A stretch of DNA of 64,000 nt from Roseibium sp. MMSF_3412 (GCF_030733265.1 NZ_JASHJI010000019.1:62001-126000), one strand, 5' to 3'; shown: positions 34,317-43,373, numbered from the stretch's first letter. Made by a program: numbers and translations. The notes: a model not told the origin generated them from the sequence alone.

Positions 34317-34933
34317 GAGGTTTTCTCCAACCAGTCTAACGCATCAGCACATGTCATCTGAGCGGTCACCGTTCCGAGCGACAGAAGCGTTGCCTCATGC
34401 ACCGTGCTGTCAAAGGCCGCGCTTCCATCAGTGAGAAGAACCGTGTCGATGTTCCGCAAATGCGCATCCCGCAAAGTGGATGCGACACCGCCATTGGTGA
34501 CGATGCCGCCGACGATGAGATTGTCGATACCGGCAGCACGCATGATGTATTCCAGCCGGGTCTGGTAGAAAGCGGAATAGGCGACTTTCTCGACGACGAA
34601 ATCCGCCGGAAAGAGCGCGTCGACCAGCGTGTTGCCGAAGCTGCCCGGCGCGAAGTCACCCTTGCCCAGAAATGGTCTCAGCTTCTTCAGGTGCGGTGCG
34701 ATCAACGGCTCGCCATTGGCATCCGGCACCAGCGTGAACTGGGCGGAGATATAGTGTCCCCCGTGCTGTCTCAGGGCGTCGGCAAGCGGCCTGATGCGGG
34801 CCGGCAAAGCCGCGATGCTCTCCGCCCGCTGACCGGCGCGGCCATAGGCGCCCTCCGGATGGATGAAGTCATTTTGCAGATCAATGGTCAGAAGGGCCGT
34901 TCTGGACAGATCCCATTGGCTCGGTTCACTCAT
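34313..34933 (-). CDS. Isochorismatase-fold protein lacking the cysteine nucleophile
   Basis: A 206-residue Rossmann-like hydrolase fold. D18 (LLTIDLQNDF) and K116 (VEKVAYSAF) of the family triad are present, but the nucleophile position reads Gly149 (IVTNGGVAST) where amidohydrolases of the family have Cys. True isochorismatases such as PhzD and EntB also lack this Cys and hydrolyse a vinyl ether by acid-base chemistry. An N-carbamoyl or amide hydrolase mechanism through a thioester is therefore unlikely. It overlaps HyuA and lyase genes by 4 nt each, so it belongs to the same pathway. Confidence 0.8.
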   Translation of the reverse strand: MSEPSQWDLSRTALLTIDLQNDFIHPEGAYGRAGQRAESIAALPARIRPLADALRQHGGHYISAQFTLVPDANGEPLIAPHLKKLRPFLGKGDFAPGSFGNTLVDALFPADFVVEKVAYSAFYQTRLEYIMRAAGIDNLIVGGIVTNGGVASTLRDAHLRNIDTVLLTDGSAAFDSTVHEATLLSLGTVTAQMTCADALDWLEKTS

Positions 34934-36993
34934 GAAAGGCCCTCCGAAGGCTCGATAATGGTATTGCCGAAGGCGTCGACCCGTGCCTGCAGTTCCGGCT
35001 CCACAAGCACGGTCGTATCCGGCTGTTCCAGGATGGCCGGGCCCTTGATGACGGTTCCGACCGGAAGCGCCAGCCGGTCAAAAATCCGCGTCTCGTGCCA
35101 TTCATCGCCGAAATGCACCTTGCGCAGCGCCTTGGGGTCAGGCGTACCGGTTTCCACCGGCGCAAGCGCCCTGAGATCAAACTTCGGACGCAGGCCGGTC
35201 ACCGAACTGCGCAGGTTCAGGATCCGCCTGACACCGCCCTTGAGAAGCCGGCCGAACGTTGCCTGATAGGCTGCATCGAATGCCGCTTCGATTTCTGTGC
35301 GCGTCGGCGGCGTCACTGTGCCGTTCTGCGATGAAACACTCAGCGGGACCGACACGGTGTGGGTCTGGCCGACATAGGCCATGTCGAGTTCGAATGTCAG
35401 TTTACGCGCGTCAAATCGCGTCCGGGCGGCATCCAGCAGCGACATGCCCTGATCGGCATGCGTCTGCATGAATGCTCCCAGCGCAGACTCGTCCAGCGTG
35501 TCCACCAGCGCATTGATCGTCTGCACGAAATCCTGACGCATGTCGGCGATGACGCAGCCCATGGCCGAGGTTACGCCCGGATAGCGCGGAACAATGGCGC
35601 GCGCGATGCCGACTTCACGCAGCATGGCGCCGGCATGCAGGGCGCCGCCGCCGCCGAACGGCATGAAGGCGAAGTGTTTCGGATCGAAGCCGCGTTCAAT
35701 GCTCACGAGGCGGATGGCGCCGGCCATCCTGGAATTGGCGACCCTGAGGATCGCCTCGGCCGCCTGAACCGTGTCCAGTGACAGCGGGTGTCCGACATGC
35801 GTGTCGATGGCCGCAGCTGCCGCCTCGACATCCAACCGGGTCAGCTTTCCGCCAATCGGATTATCCGGATCGATCCGGCCGAGAACAACATTGGCATCGG
35901 TGACAGTCGGACGGGTATTGCCAAGACCGTAGGCGACCGGACCGGGATCCGACCCGGCGCTTTCCGGACCGATGTTGAGCAACCCGCCCTTGTCGACCCA
36001 GGCGATCGAACCGCCCCCCGCGCCGATCGTCGTGATCTCGATCATCGGCGTACGCACCACCATTCCGAAATCGATCGACGTCTGCGGCGACAGTGCAGAA
36101 TGACCGTCCGAGATCAGCGATACGTCGAAACTGGTGCCCCCCATATCGCCCGTGATGACGTTCTGAAAACCGGCGGAAGAGGCAATGTAACCGGCGGCGA
36201 TCACGCCCGCGGCCGGACCCGACAGCGCCGTGCGCACCGGGAGGCGGCAGGCCGTGTCGACCGCCATGACACCGCCATTGGACTGGACAATCATGAATTC
36301 GCCATCGAAACCATCGGATTTCAAAGCGTTTTCAAGCCGGTGCAGATAGCCGGACACTTCCGGCTGCAGATAGGCATTGAGCGCTGTTGTCGAAAAGCGT
36401 TCGAATTCACGGATTTCGGGCAGGATCTCGGACGAGGCCGATACATGCGGGTTCGGCCAGATCTCGCGCACGGCCTTCACCGCGGCGGTTTCGTTGGCGG
36501 AATTGGCATAGGCATTGGCAAAAAGGATCGCCACTGCTTCGCAGCCTTGAGCGCGCAGCTGTTGCGCGGCGCTGCGTACGGCATCCAGATCGACCGGTGT
36601 TCGGATCGATCCGTCCGCGAGGGTTCTTTCGGGAACTTCAAGTCTGTCCCGCCGGTCGACAACCGGCTCGAAATCGCCGCGAAGACCCCAGGTGCGCGGC
36701 CTGTCCCGGCGGCGCATTTCCAGAACGTCGCGCAGTCCCTGCGTGCAGATGACACCGGTTTTCGCGCCCTTGCGTTCCAGCAAGGCGTTGGTTCCGGCCG
36801 TGGTTCCGTGGATCACGACGGAGATCTCCGACAGATCGGATACCCGCTGCGAAATCCCGTCGAGGAAACCGCCGGACTGGTCCGGCCGGGTCGTCGGAAC
36901 CTTGGCGACTTCCGCGGTTCCGTCCTCTTCGTTCAGAACGAATACGTCCGTGAAGGTGCCGCCGACATCGACCCCGATCATGCGCGCGCTCAT
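34930..36993 (-). CDS. Hydantoinase/oxoprolinase subunit A (HyuA-like)
   Basis: A 687-residue ATP-dependent hydrolase or carboxylase subunit. The N-terminal IGVDVGGTFTDVF is the phosphate-binding loop of the actin-like fold; GDMGGTSFDVSLI is near residue 280 and GAGGGSIAWVDKGGLL near 330. Relatives include ATP-dependent 5-oxoprolinase, N-methylhydantoinase and acetophenone carboxylase, which activate a carbonyl or lactam by phosphorylation. It overlaps the HyuB gene by 4 nt, as usual for the two-subunit enzymes. Length is normal; the substrate cannot be assigned. Confidence 0.87.
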   Translation of the reverse strand: MSARMIGVDVGGTFTDVFVLNEEDGTAEVAKVPTTRPDQSGGFLDGISQRVSDLSEISVVIHGTTAGTNALLERKGAKTGVICTQGLRDVLEMRRRDRPRTWGLRGDFEPVVDRRDRLEVPERTLADGSIRTPVDLDAVRSAAQQLRAQGCEAVAILFANAYANSANETAAVKAVREIWPNPHVSASSEILPEIREFERFSTTALNAYLQPEVSGYLHRLENALKSDGFDGEFMIVQSNGGVMAVDTACRLPVRTALSGPAAGVIAAGYIASSAGFQNVITGDMGGTSFDVSLISDGHSALSPQTSIDFGMVVRTPMIEITTIGAGGGSIAWVDKGGLLNIGPESAGSDPGPVAYGLGNTRPTVTDANVVLGRIDPDNPIGGKLTRLDVEAAAAAIDTHVGHPLSLDTVQAAEAILRVANSRMAGAIRLVSIERGFDPKHFAFMPFGGGGALHAGAMLREVGIARAIVPRYPGVTSAMGCVIADMRQDFVQTINALVDTLDESALGAFMQTHADQGMSLLDAARTRFDARKLTFELDMAYVGQTHTVSVPLSVSSQNGTVTPPTRTEIEAAFDAAYQATFGRLLKGGVRRILNLRSSVTGLRPKFDLRALAPVETGTPDPKALRKVHFGDEWHETRIFDRLALPVGTVIKGPAILEQPDTTVLVEPELQARVDAFGNTIIEPSEGLS

Positions 36994-38684
36994 TGGGATG
37001 CCTCCCGCCAGGCCGTGCCATAGAGACGGTCGGCGCTGCCTGCGTCCATCATGCCCCGTGCAACATCACGGGCGACGTCCGCCGGCGCACGGTCTTCGGC
37101 CCGGCCATAGCCACCACCACCCGGTGTCTCCAGGCGGACAGCCTGTCCCTGGCGCAGCCTGATGCCGCGCATCTTCGAGGCGAGCGGCGGTGTTTCCCAG
37201 CCATCGTCCTGTTCAAAGGTGAACCGGTTCATGGCACCGTCGCCGCCGTCCGCGATCCCCTTGGGTGCGAACCTGCCACGTTCTCCGAAAAGAAACGCTT
37301 CCGCGCCGTTTTCTTCCAGAACCTCGATTTCATAGATCGCGCCCAACCCGCCACGGTGCTGCCCTGCACCGGCGCTGTCCGGACGCAGGGCCCATGTGCG
37401 GAACATCACCGGATAGGCAGCCTCCAGGATTTCCATCGGCGGGATCGTCGCCGTGGAAATCGGTGCGTTGCCGTGATTGAGCCCGTCGCTTTCCGGTGAA
37501 CCGCCATGACCGCCGCCATAGAAGCTGAACATGACCCACGGCTTGCCATTGCTCCGTTTGCCCGCGATCGACAGGGCATTGATCGTGCCGTAGGCGTTGG
37601 CGACAACCCGGTCCGGTGCCGCCTTTGCGAAGGCGGAGAAAATCACGTCGATCATGCGCAGGATGGTTTCCGTGTAACCGCCCGTCGGACTTGGAAATTC
37701 TGCCGACAGCAATGACCCTTCCGGAACTTTCACCTCTATCGGGCGCATCACGCCGGCATTTGCAGGCAGCGCCGGGAAGATGTGCTTGATCGCGACATAG
37801 GCCGTCGCAACGGTCGTCGGCAAGGCAATGTTCACCGGTCCGGCGCATTGCGGCGCGGAACCTTCAAAATCAAGCGTCATGCGGTCGCCTTTGATTTCAA
37901 GTGCGACACGTATCGCAAGGGGTTCGTCGGTGATGCCGTCATTGTCGAGAAAGTCTTCCGCCTCCCAGCGGCCGTCCGGCAGCTCCTGCAGCTCTGAACG
38001 CATCAGCGCCTCGGCCCGGTGACCCAGAGCATCAAGTGCTGCGGAAACCGTTCCGGCCCCGTACTCGTCGAGCAACTCGTCCATGCGCCTGATACCGAGA
38101 TCCAGGGCACCGAGCTGGCCGTTGAGATCCCCCATTGCCGATTGCGGCAGCCGCGTGTTCCTGAGCAGGATGTCGATGATGTCCTGGTTGATCTCGCCGG
38201 CCCGGGCAAGACGCACCGGCGGCAGGACGAATGCTTCCTGGAAAACTTCTGTCGCAGCCGGATTGTAGTTGCCCGGAACCGCACCGCCGACATCATGCCA
38301 GTGGCCGACGGATGCGAGATAGCAGAACAGTTCTCCATCGCGAAAATAGGGCCGGACAAGGCGCATGTCGGAGAGATGGGTGCCGCCGATATGGGCGTCG
38401 TTGAAGATGAAGATGTCACCGTCCTGCAGGTCACCGTCGGCGGCGGCCTTTTCAATGACGGCCTTGACCGCAAAGGACATCACACCGACGAAAATCGGCA
38501 ATCCGGATTTGCCCTGAACCAGCGTGTCGCCGGTCGCCGCGCTATAGAGCCCGTGGCTTGCGTCGTGGGCCTCGGCAATGATCGGGTTGAAGGCAGCCCG
38601 GAACAGTGTTGCGTCCATCTCGTCGGCAATCTGCTCCATGCGGCCGGACAGGACCGAGAGTGTAATGGCATCGATCTCGCTCAT
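36990..38684 (-). CDS. Hydantoinase/oxoprolinase subunit B (HyuB-like)
   Basis: A 564-residue partner of the HyuA-like protein. The conserved stretches FIFNDAHIGGTHLSDM and SFYGGGHGGSPESDG and the end-region LETPGGGGYG are characteristic of hydantoinase B/oxoprolinase chains. It overlaps the HyuA start and the tautomerase-fusion stop by 4 nt each. Together HyuA and HyuB would open a lactam or hydantoin-like ring, or carboxylate a ketone, at the expense of ATP. Confidence 0.87.
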   Translation of the reverse strand: MSEIDAITLSVLSGRMEQIADEMDATLFRAAFNPIIAEAHDASHGLYSAATGDTLVQGKSGLPIFVGVMSFAVKAVIEKAAADGDLQDGDIFIFNDAHIGGTHLSDMRLVRPYFRDGELFCYLASVGHWHDVGGAVPGNYNPAATEVFQEAFVLPPVRLARAGEINQDIIDILLRNTRLPQSAMGDLNGQLGALDLGIRRMDELLDEYGAGTVSAALDALGHRAEALMRSELQELPDGRWEAEDFLDNDGITDEPLAIRVALEIKGDRMTLDFEGSAPQCAGPVNIALPTTVATAYVAIKHIFPALPANAGVMRPIEVKVPEGSLLSAEFPSPTGGYTETILRMIDVIFSAFAKAAPDRVVANAYGTINALSIAGKRSNGKPWVMFSFYGGGHGGSPESDGLNHGNAPISTATIPPMEILEAAYPVMFRTWALRPDSAGAGQHRGGLGAIYEIEVLEENGAEAFLFGERGRFAPKGIADGGDGAMNRFTFEQDDGWETPPLASKMRGIRLRQGQAVRLETPGGGGYGRAEDRAPADVARDVARGMMDAGSADRLYGTAWREASQ

Positions 38685-39247
38685 GCTTGCGCCCTAACCT
38701 CTGCAATGTCGTTCCACACGTCCTGCCGCGTGATCCTGCCCGCCTCGATTTCAAACCGGTCGATGAAACGAATACCATCGAAAGGCGTCCCGTCCGGCCA
38801 CTCTCCGGACAGGGTGCCCCGGCAATACACGATCGCCGCCCTGTCCGGTCCCTGCATGGCGTCAAAGCCGTCATAGGTCTTGCGGATGAAGCGATAGCGC
38901 GGCCTGGCCCAGTCCAGCAGCTCCGCCAGGGTGTTCATCGGTTTCGTACCCGGGAAGCGCATCGAGAATCCGGCAGCCAGCATCGATTCCGCCCTGTCGA
39001 CTTCGCGGGCTTCCATGGCAGCCAGGAACCGGCGGACGATATCGACGGGATCAGGCAGGGCAGCCGCTCCGCTTCTCTGCTTTCCGCCACGGGAATAGTT
39101 TTCGCTTTCCATCTCATGGACCATGACCGTGATGGCATCCGGCCCGGCGGGCACGACGAGGCGGACAGCATCCGTCAACGCCTCGTGCAGGCGGCGTTTC
39201 TCTTCGGCCCCGTAGCCTTTCAAGAGATGCAGTTCAACAATCGGCAC
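38681..39247 (-). CDS. 4-oxalocrotonate-tautomerase-like domain fused to an NTF2/SnoaL-like domain
   Basis: A 188-residue fusion. Residues 2-58 (PIVELHLLKG...HEM) look like a tautomerase-superfamily monomer with the catalytic Pro2 exposed after Met removal. Residues about 66-188 (PDPVDIVRRFLAAME...) look like a SnoaL/NTF2 cone-fold domain. Stand-alone tautomerases are about 60-150 residues, so the second domain is extra. It is the first gene of the minus-strand operon leading to HyuB and HyuA, and may isomerise an enol/keto substrate for them (inference). Confidence 0.75.
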   Translation of the reverse strand: MPIVELHLLKGYGAEEKRRLHEALTDAVRLVVPAGPDAITVMVHEMESENYSRGGKQRSGAAALPDPVDIVRRFLAAMEAREVDRAESMLAAGFSMRFPGTKPMNTLAELLDWARPRYRFIRKTYDGFDAMQGPDRAAIVYCRGTLSGEWPDGTPFDGIRFIDRFEIEAGRITRQDVWNDIAEVRAQA

Positions 39248-39264
39248 TCCGCCTTCCTCCCGAT

Positions 39265-39294
39265 ATTTGTATTTTTTATAATACTAATTTGTAT
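39265..39294. promoter_or_regulatory. Candidate regulator sites in the divergent promoter
   Basis: ATTTGTAT occurs twice (39265-39272 and 39287-39294), 22 nt or two helical turns apart, and GTAT (39269) is mirrored by ATAC (39281-39284) around an AT-rich spacer. The 39248-39393 gap separates the divergent HyuBA and LeuCD/TRAP operons and is AT-rich. A HutC-type GntR protein is encoded directly downstream. No clear -10/-35 pair was found. Confidence 0.35.
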
Positions 39295-39393
39295 ATGTTG
39301 TTAAGACAGAAAAAGACAAATCAATCGTACCGAAGCTTGATCTTTTTAAAACCGGCGATAACATTATGCGAGGATCAGGGAGGAAATTCCGTC

Positions 39394-40197
39394 GTGAACA
39401 AGCCTGCAAAATCGCTGCTTCCGGAAGGGGCCAAGGCGCGGCAGGTCTATCTGTCCCTGCGCGATCAGATCGCGGACGGGCGGCTGGAAGACGGCAAGAA
39501 CCTTCCCCCCGAACAAAAGCTTGCCGAACTGTTCGGCGTCTCCCGCGTGACCATTCGCAAGGCGCTGGATTCGCTTTCCGAAGCCGGGCTGATCGTCCGC
39601 CGCGCCGGCAGCGGTACGACGGTGCGCACGTCGGGCCAGCGGGAAAAGCCGATGGCCATGAACCTTGCCACGCTGATGCCCCAGCTGGTGGAAATGGGGC
39701 AGACCACAACAGCGCGGCTGTTGTCGTTCTCCTACGGACCCGCGCCCGAATTCGTTGCCAGCGCGCTGAGGCTCGACGCAAAGGAGCAGGTGCAGATCGC
39801 AACGCGCGTGCGCAGCACCGACGGCACCCCGTTCTCGCATCTGACAACCTATGTGCCTGCCACGATCGCCGCGAACTATTCCGAAAACGATCTGGCAACA
39901 ACACCTCTTTTCAAGTTGCTGGAGCTGAGCGGGGTCCAGATCAAGGACGCGCACCAATCGGTCTCGGCAACGCTCGCCGGCCCCGATGTTGCCGAAGCAC
40001 TCGGGATTGCCGTCGGCTCGCCCCTGCTGTCGCTGCGACGGGTGGTCAGGGACATCAACGGCAACGGTGTCGAATATCTGTCAGGGCTCTACCGGCCCGA
40101 CATGTTCCGGCTTGAAATGCCGCTCACCAGGGTCGGTGACGGCAACACCCGCCATTGGGAACCCGCAATCGGCAAACCGGCGGGTGAGAGCGCATGA
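39394..40197 (+). CDS. GntR-family transcriptional regulator, HutC/UTRA subgroup
   Basis: A 267-residue regulator with an N-terminal winged helix (PPEQKLAELFGVSRVTIRKAL, about 35-55) and a C-terminal UTRA effector domain (about 95-250). GTG 39394 is the start because GGGAGGAAA lies about 7 nt upstream; the longer open frame upstream runs through the AT-rich promoter. The stop overlaps the LeuC-like start by 4 nt, so it is the first gene of the dehydratase/TRAP operon and likely controls it and the divergent HyuBA operon. Confidence 0.85.
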   Translation: MNKPAKSLLPEGAKARQVYLSLRDQIADGRLEDGKNLPPEQKLAELFGVSRVTIRKALDSLSEAGLIVRRAGSGTTVRTSGQREKPMAMNLATLMPQLVEMGQTTTARLLSFSYGPAPEFVASALRLDAKEQVQIATRVRSTDGTPFSHLTTYVPATIAANYSENDLATTPLFKLLELSGVQIKDAHQSVSATLAGPDVAEALGIAVGSPLLSLRRVVRDINGNGVEYLSGLYRPDMFRLEMPLTRVGDGNTRHWEPAIGKPAGESA

Positions 40198-41600
40198 CGG
40201 CACCGCGCGCACTTCTGGACAGGCTGTGGTCTGCGCATGAAATCGTGCTGCGCGAAGACGGGTCATCCCTGTTGTGGGTCGACCGGCATCTCGTTCACGA
40301 AGGCTCGCATCATGCCTTCGCCAAGCTGGCGGCACGCAAGGCCTCAGTGGCCGAACCGGAGCTGACCTTCGCGGTCGTCGATCACTACGCCCCCACGCGG
40401 GAACGGGACAAGGGACTTGCGCCACAGATTGCGTACATGATTGACACCTTGCGCAAGAACGCAGCAAATCACGGCTTGAAGCTGTTCGATCTTCGCGATC
40501 CCGGACAGGGGATCGTCCACGTGGTCGGACCTGAGCAGGGATTGACCCTGCCCGGCCTTTTGATCAATTGCGGCGACAGCCACACGTCCACCCACGGTGC
40601 GTTCGGCGCGCTCGCTTTCGGGATCGGCGCAACGGAAGTTGCCCATGTCCTGGCGACACAGACGATCTGGCAGAAAAAGCCCGCCGCAATGCGCATCAGC
40701 ATCGACGGGGAGCTTGGCCCGGGCGTGAGCGCAAAGGACATCGCGCTCAACTGGATCGCCAGGCTCGGCGCGGATGGTGCCCAGGGACATGCCATCGAAT
40801 ACGCCGGCAGTGCCGTTCGCAGCCTGTCGATGGAAGGCCGTATGACCCTGTGCAATCTGTCGATCGAAGGCGGTGCGCGCTTCGGGATGATCGCGCCGGA
40901 TGAAACAACCTTCGCCTACGTCAAGGGACGCGCCCATGCCCCGCGCGGATTGGCCTGGGAAGCCGCCCTCAACGACTGGTCGGAACTGGCATCGGACGAG
41001 GATGCGGAGTTCGACCGGGACATCCACCTTGACGGAAGCGAGATTGCGCCGACCGTTACCTGGGGAACCAGCCCGGAACACGCCATCCCGGTGACATCCA
41101 CCATCCCTGATCCGGAAACGCTCGCCAATGGCAAGGCACAGGCGGTCCGCGATGCACTGGACTATATGGGACTTCCGGCGGGACATCCGATCCAAGGCAC
41201 GCCCGTGGATCAGGTATTCATTGGCTCTTGCACAAACGGACGGATCGAGGACCTCCGGCATGCCGCAGCCGTCTTGTCCGGACGCAGGGCCAAGGTTTCC
41301 GGCCTAGTTTCGCCCGGGTCCGCGCTCGTCAAGACACAGGCAGAGCAGGAAGGACTCGACCGGATCTTCATCGATGCCGGTCTTGAATGGGCCGCGTCCG
41401 GCTGTTCCATGTGCGTCGGCATGAATGGCGATCTCGTGGAACCGGGCAAGCGCTGCGCGTCCTCGACAAACCGGAATTTCCGGGGACGGCAAGGCCCCGG
41501 GGCACTGACCCATCTGATGTCTCCTGCCATGGTGGCCGCTGCGGCCGTCACCGGCACGATCACGGACGTGCGTCCTCTTTTGAAGGGACGGGCGATATGA
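40194..41600 (+). CDS. LeuC-like aconitase-superfamily dehydratase, large subunit
   Basis: A 468-residue homologue of the 3-isopropylmalate dehydratase large subunit. The three [4Fe-4S] ligands are C346 (GSCTNGR), C404 and C407 (GCSMCVG), and the GDSHTSTHGAFG active-site loop is intact. Two substrate-loop regions that are near-invariant in leucine LeuC, HEVTSPQAF and DHNVPT, read HEGSHHAF and DHYAPT here, so the substrate is probably not isopropylmalate. It shares an operon with a LeuD-like subunit and a TRAP importer, which points to a catabolic hydratase such as dimethylmalate or another alkylmalate type (inference). Confidence 0.85.
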   Translation: MTAPRALLDRLWSAHEIVLREDGSSLLWVDRHLVHEGSHHAFAKLAARKASVAEPELTFAVVDHYAPTRERDKGLAPQIAYMIDTLRKNAANHGLKLFDLRDPGQGIVHVVGPEQGLTLPGLLINCGDSHTSTHGAFGALAFGIGATEVAHVLATQTIWQKKPAAMRISIDGELGPGVSAKDIALNWIARLGADGAQGHAIEYAGSAVRSLSMEGRMTLCNLSIEGGARFGMIAPDETTFAYVKGRAHAPRGLAWEAALNDWSELASDEDAEFDRDIHLDGSEIAPTVTWGTSPEHAIPVTSTIPDPETLANGKAQAVRDALDYMGLPAGHPIQGTPVDQVFIGSCTNGRIEDLRHAAAVLSGRRAKVSGLVSPGSALVKTQAEQEGLDRIFIDAGLEWAASGCSMCVGMNGDLVEPGKRCASSTNRNFRGRQGPGALTHLMSPAMVAAAAVTGTITDVRPLLKGRAI

Positions 41601-42217
41601 GCGGCTGGACAAAGCACAGCGGACAGGCCGTTGCCTTGCCCTTTCACAACATCGACACGGATCAACTGATCCCGTCGCGTTTCATGTCGACACCACGCAG
41701 CGAGGGCTACGGGCGGTTTTTGCTGCATGATCTGCGCAGGGACGAGAGCGGCAGTGAGCATCCTCATTTCCCGCTGAACCGGCACAAGGACACGTCAATT
41801 GTCGTTGCCGGGCGCAATTTCGGCAGCGGGTCCTCGCGCGAAGCGGCTGTCTATGCACTTGTCGATGCAGGTATCCGGGCTGTGTTCGCGCCGAGTTTCG
41901 GCGACATTTTTTCGGGCAACGCCGTGAACAACGGGCTCCTGCCCGCGCTCATCCAGGACGCGGATTTCGAATTGCTGCTGCGCGCGCTGGGGGACGCTTC
42001 CAGACCCGCGCATGTGTGCCTGGATGCCCGTCACATCAGCATCGACGGCACAACGATCGGCTTTCAGATCGACCCGGGCCGGCGCACAAAACTGATCAAC
42101 GGCTGGGACGACATCGACCTGACGATGCAGCATGCAGCGGCGATCGGGCAACACAAACGGAGGCTGGACAGCCATGCACCATGGGTCCGGCCAGTCACGG
42201 AACGAACCGGCTCTTGA
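41597..42217 (+). CDS. LeuD-like aconitase-superfamily dehydratase, small subunit
   Basis: A 206-residue small subunit. NIDTDQLIPSRFM near residue 20 and GRNFGSGSSREAA near 70 are the swivel-domain hallmarks. ATG 41597 overlaps the LeuC-like stop by 4 nt; the frame is open far upstream, but only as a shadow of the large-subunit gene. It would complete a two-subunit hydro-lyase with the protein encoded upstream. An 85-nt gap separates it from the TRAP binding-protein gene. Confidence 0.85.
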   Translation: MSGWTKHSGQAVALPFHNIDTDQLIPSRFMSTPRSEGYGRFLLHDLRRDESGSEHPHFPLNRHKDTSIVVAGRNFGSGSSREAAVYALVDAGIRAVFAPSFGDIFSGNAVNNGLLPALIQDADFELLLRALGDASRPAHVCLDARHISIDGTTIGFQIDPGRRTKLINGWDDIDLTMQHAAAIGQHKRRLDSHAPWVRPVTERTGS

Positions 42218-42302
42218 AAAGAAAGAGCGCAATGCATCAGGGCACAGCCTGAACAACCAGAGGAAAAAGGCAAAAAGCCATCCTGTGAAGTGGAGAGAGA
42301 AA

Positions 42303-43316
42303 ATGATGAGGATGATATTCGCCGGCCTTGTTGCCGGATCGGCGCTGATGGCAGCGTCCGCACAGGCGGAAGACAAGATCACCGCCGTTCACGCGTTTCC
42401 CGAAACGCTGATCTACACCAAAAGCTTCCTGTCCTTCGTCGACAAGGTGAACGAGGCCGGCAAGGGCGTCGTGCAGATCGAGGTGCGCGGCGGACCGGAA
42501 GCCATCGGCATGTTCCAGCAGCCCGACGCCGTTCGGGACGGCATCGTCGACATGGTCTACACGCCGGGCTCGTTCTATGGCGGTGCGCTGCCGGAAAAGG
42601 ACGCCATGGTCGCGTCCAACCTGACCGCAGTCGAAACCCGCCAGAATGGCGGTACGGAACTGATCGACAAGATCCATCAGGAAAAGATGGGCCTGAAGTA
42701 TCTCGGCTGGTTTGACAGCGGCGTCTGCTACAACCTGTGGACCCGCAACGCGCCGACGTTCGACGCGGACGGCAACCTGGAAGTCGAAGGCCTCAAGCTG
42801 CGCGGCAACAATGTCTACAACGCATTCTTCACCAACTACCTCGGCGCACAGGTGATCGACCTGCCGACCGGTGAGGTCTATTCCGCCCTTCAGCGTGGCG
42901 TCGTCGATGCGACCGGCTGGACGCAGATCGGCCTGATCGACCTGAAATGGAACGAATTCCTGAACTACCGGATCGAGCCCTGCTTCTTTTCCACGGACCT
43001 TGGCGTGATCGTCAACCTGGAGAAGTGGGACTCGCTGTCGGACGAATCCAAGAAGATCCTGCAGGACGTCGCGATCCAGCACGAGAAGGACAGCGTTGAG
43101 GCCCTGCGCTCCAAGCGCGACGAGGATTTCGCCGCTCTGGAAGCCGCCGGCATGACGGTCGTCTCCCTGGAAGGCGAGGCGAAAGCCAATTACCTGGCCG
43201 CCGCGCGTGAGAAGACCTGGGAACGCATGAAGGGCCTCATGGCGGAACAGCCGGGCGGGACCGACAATTACGACACGCTGATCGAACTCTTCTACGATCT
43301 CGATTCAGCAAAATAA
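42303..43316 (+). CDS. TRAP transporter substrate-binding protein (DctP family)
   Basis: A 337-residue periplasmic binding protein with a signal peptide ending in ASAQA-ED. The DctP fold shows GGPEAIGMFQQPDAVRDG near residue 60, LKLRGNNVYNAFF near 160 and YSALQRGVVDATGW near 195. ATG 42303 follows GGAGAGAG by a normal distance; the frame is open upstream into the LeuD-like gene. The ligand is likely an organic acid or related anion, dehydrated by the coupled LeuCD-like enzyme (inference). A strong stem-loop follows. Confidence 0.88.
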   Translation: MMRMIFAGLVAGSALMAASAQAEDKITAVHAFPETLIYTKSFLSFVDKVNEAGKGVVQIEVRGGPEAIGMFQQPDAVRDGIVDMVYTPGSFYGGALPEKDAMVASNLTAVETRQNGGTELIDKIHQEKMGLKYLGWFDSGVCYNLWTRNAPTFDADGNLEVEGLKLRGNNVYNAFFTNYLGAQVIDLPTGEVYSALQRGVVDATGWTQIGLIDLKWNEFLNYRIEPCFFSTDLGVIVNLEKWDSLSDESKKILQDVAIQHEKDSVEALRSKRDEDFAALEAAGMTVVSLEGEAKANYLAAAREKTWERMKGLMAEQPGGTDNYDTLIELFYDLDSAK

Positions 43317-43325
43317 GGAAATGAA

Positions 43326-43346
43326 AGGCCCGCCTCCGGCGGGCCT
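43326..43346 (+). terminator. Intercistronic stem-loop after the TRAP binding-protein gene
   Basis: AGGCCCGCC-TCC-GGCGGGCCT is a perfect 9-bp stem with a 3-nt loop, 10 nt after the DctP stop and about 28 nt before the DctQ start. No T-run follows, so it more likely sets the ratio of binding protein to membrane subunits than stops transcription. Confidence 0.6.
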
Positions 43347-43373
43347 GATCACGCGTGACCCCGGGGCTGATGC

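Noticed and set aside
40194..42217. Leucine-biosynthesis LeuCD
   Set aside because: Altered substrate loops and an operon with a GntR regulator and TRAP importer argue against the biosynthetic role, so no leuC/leuD symbols were given.
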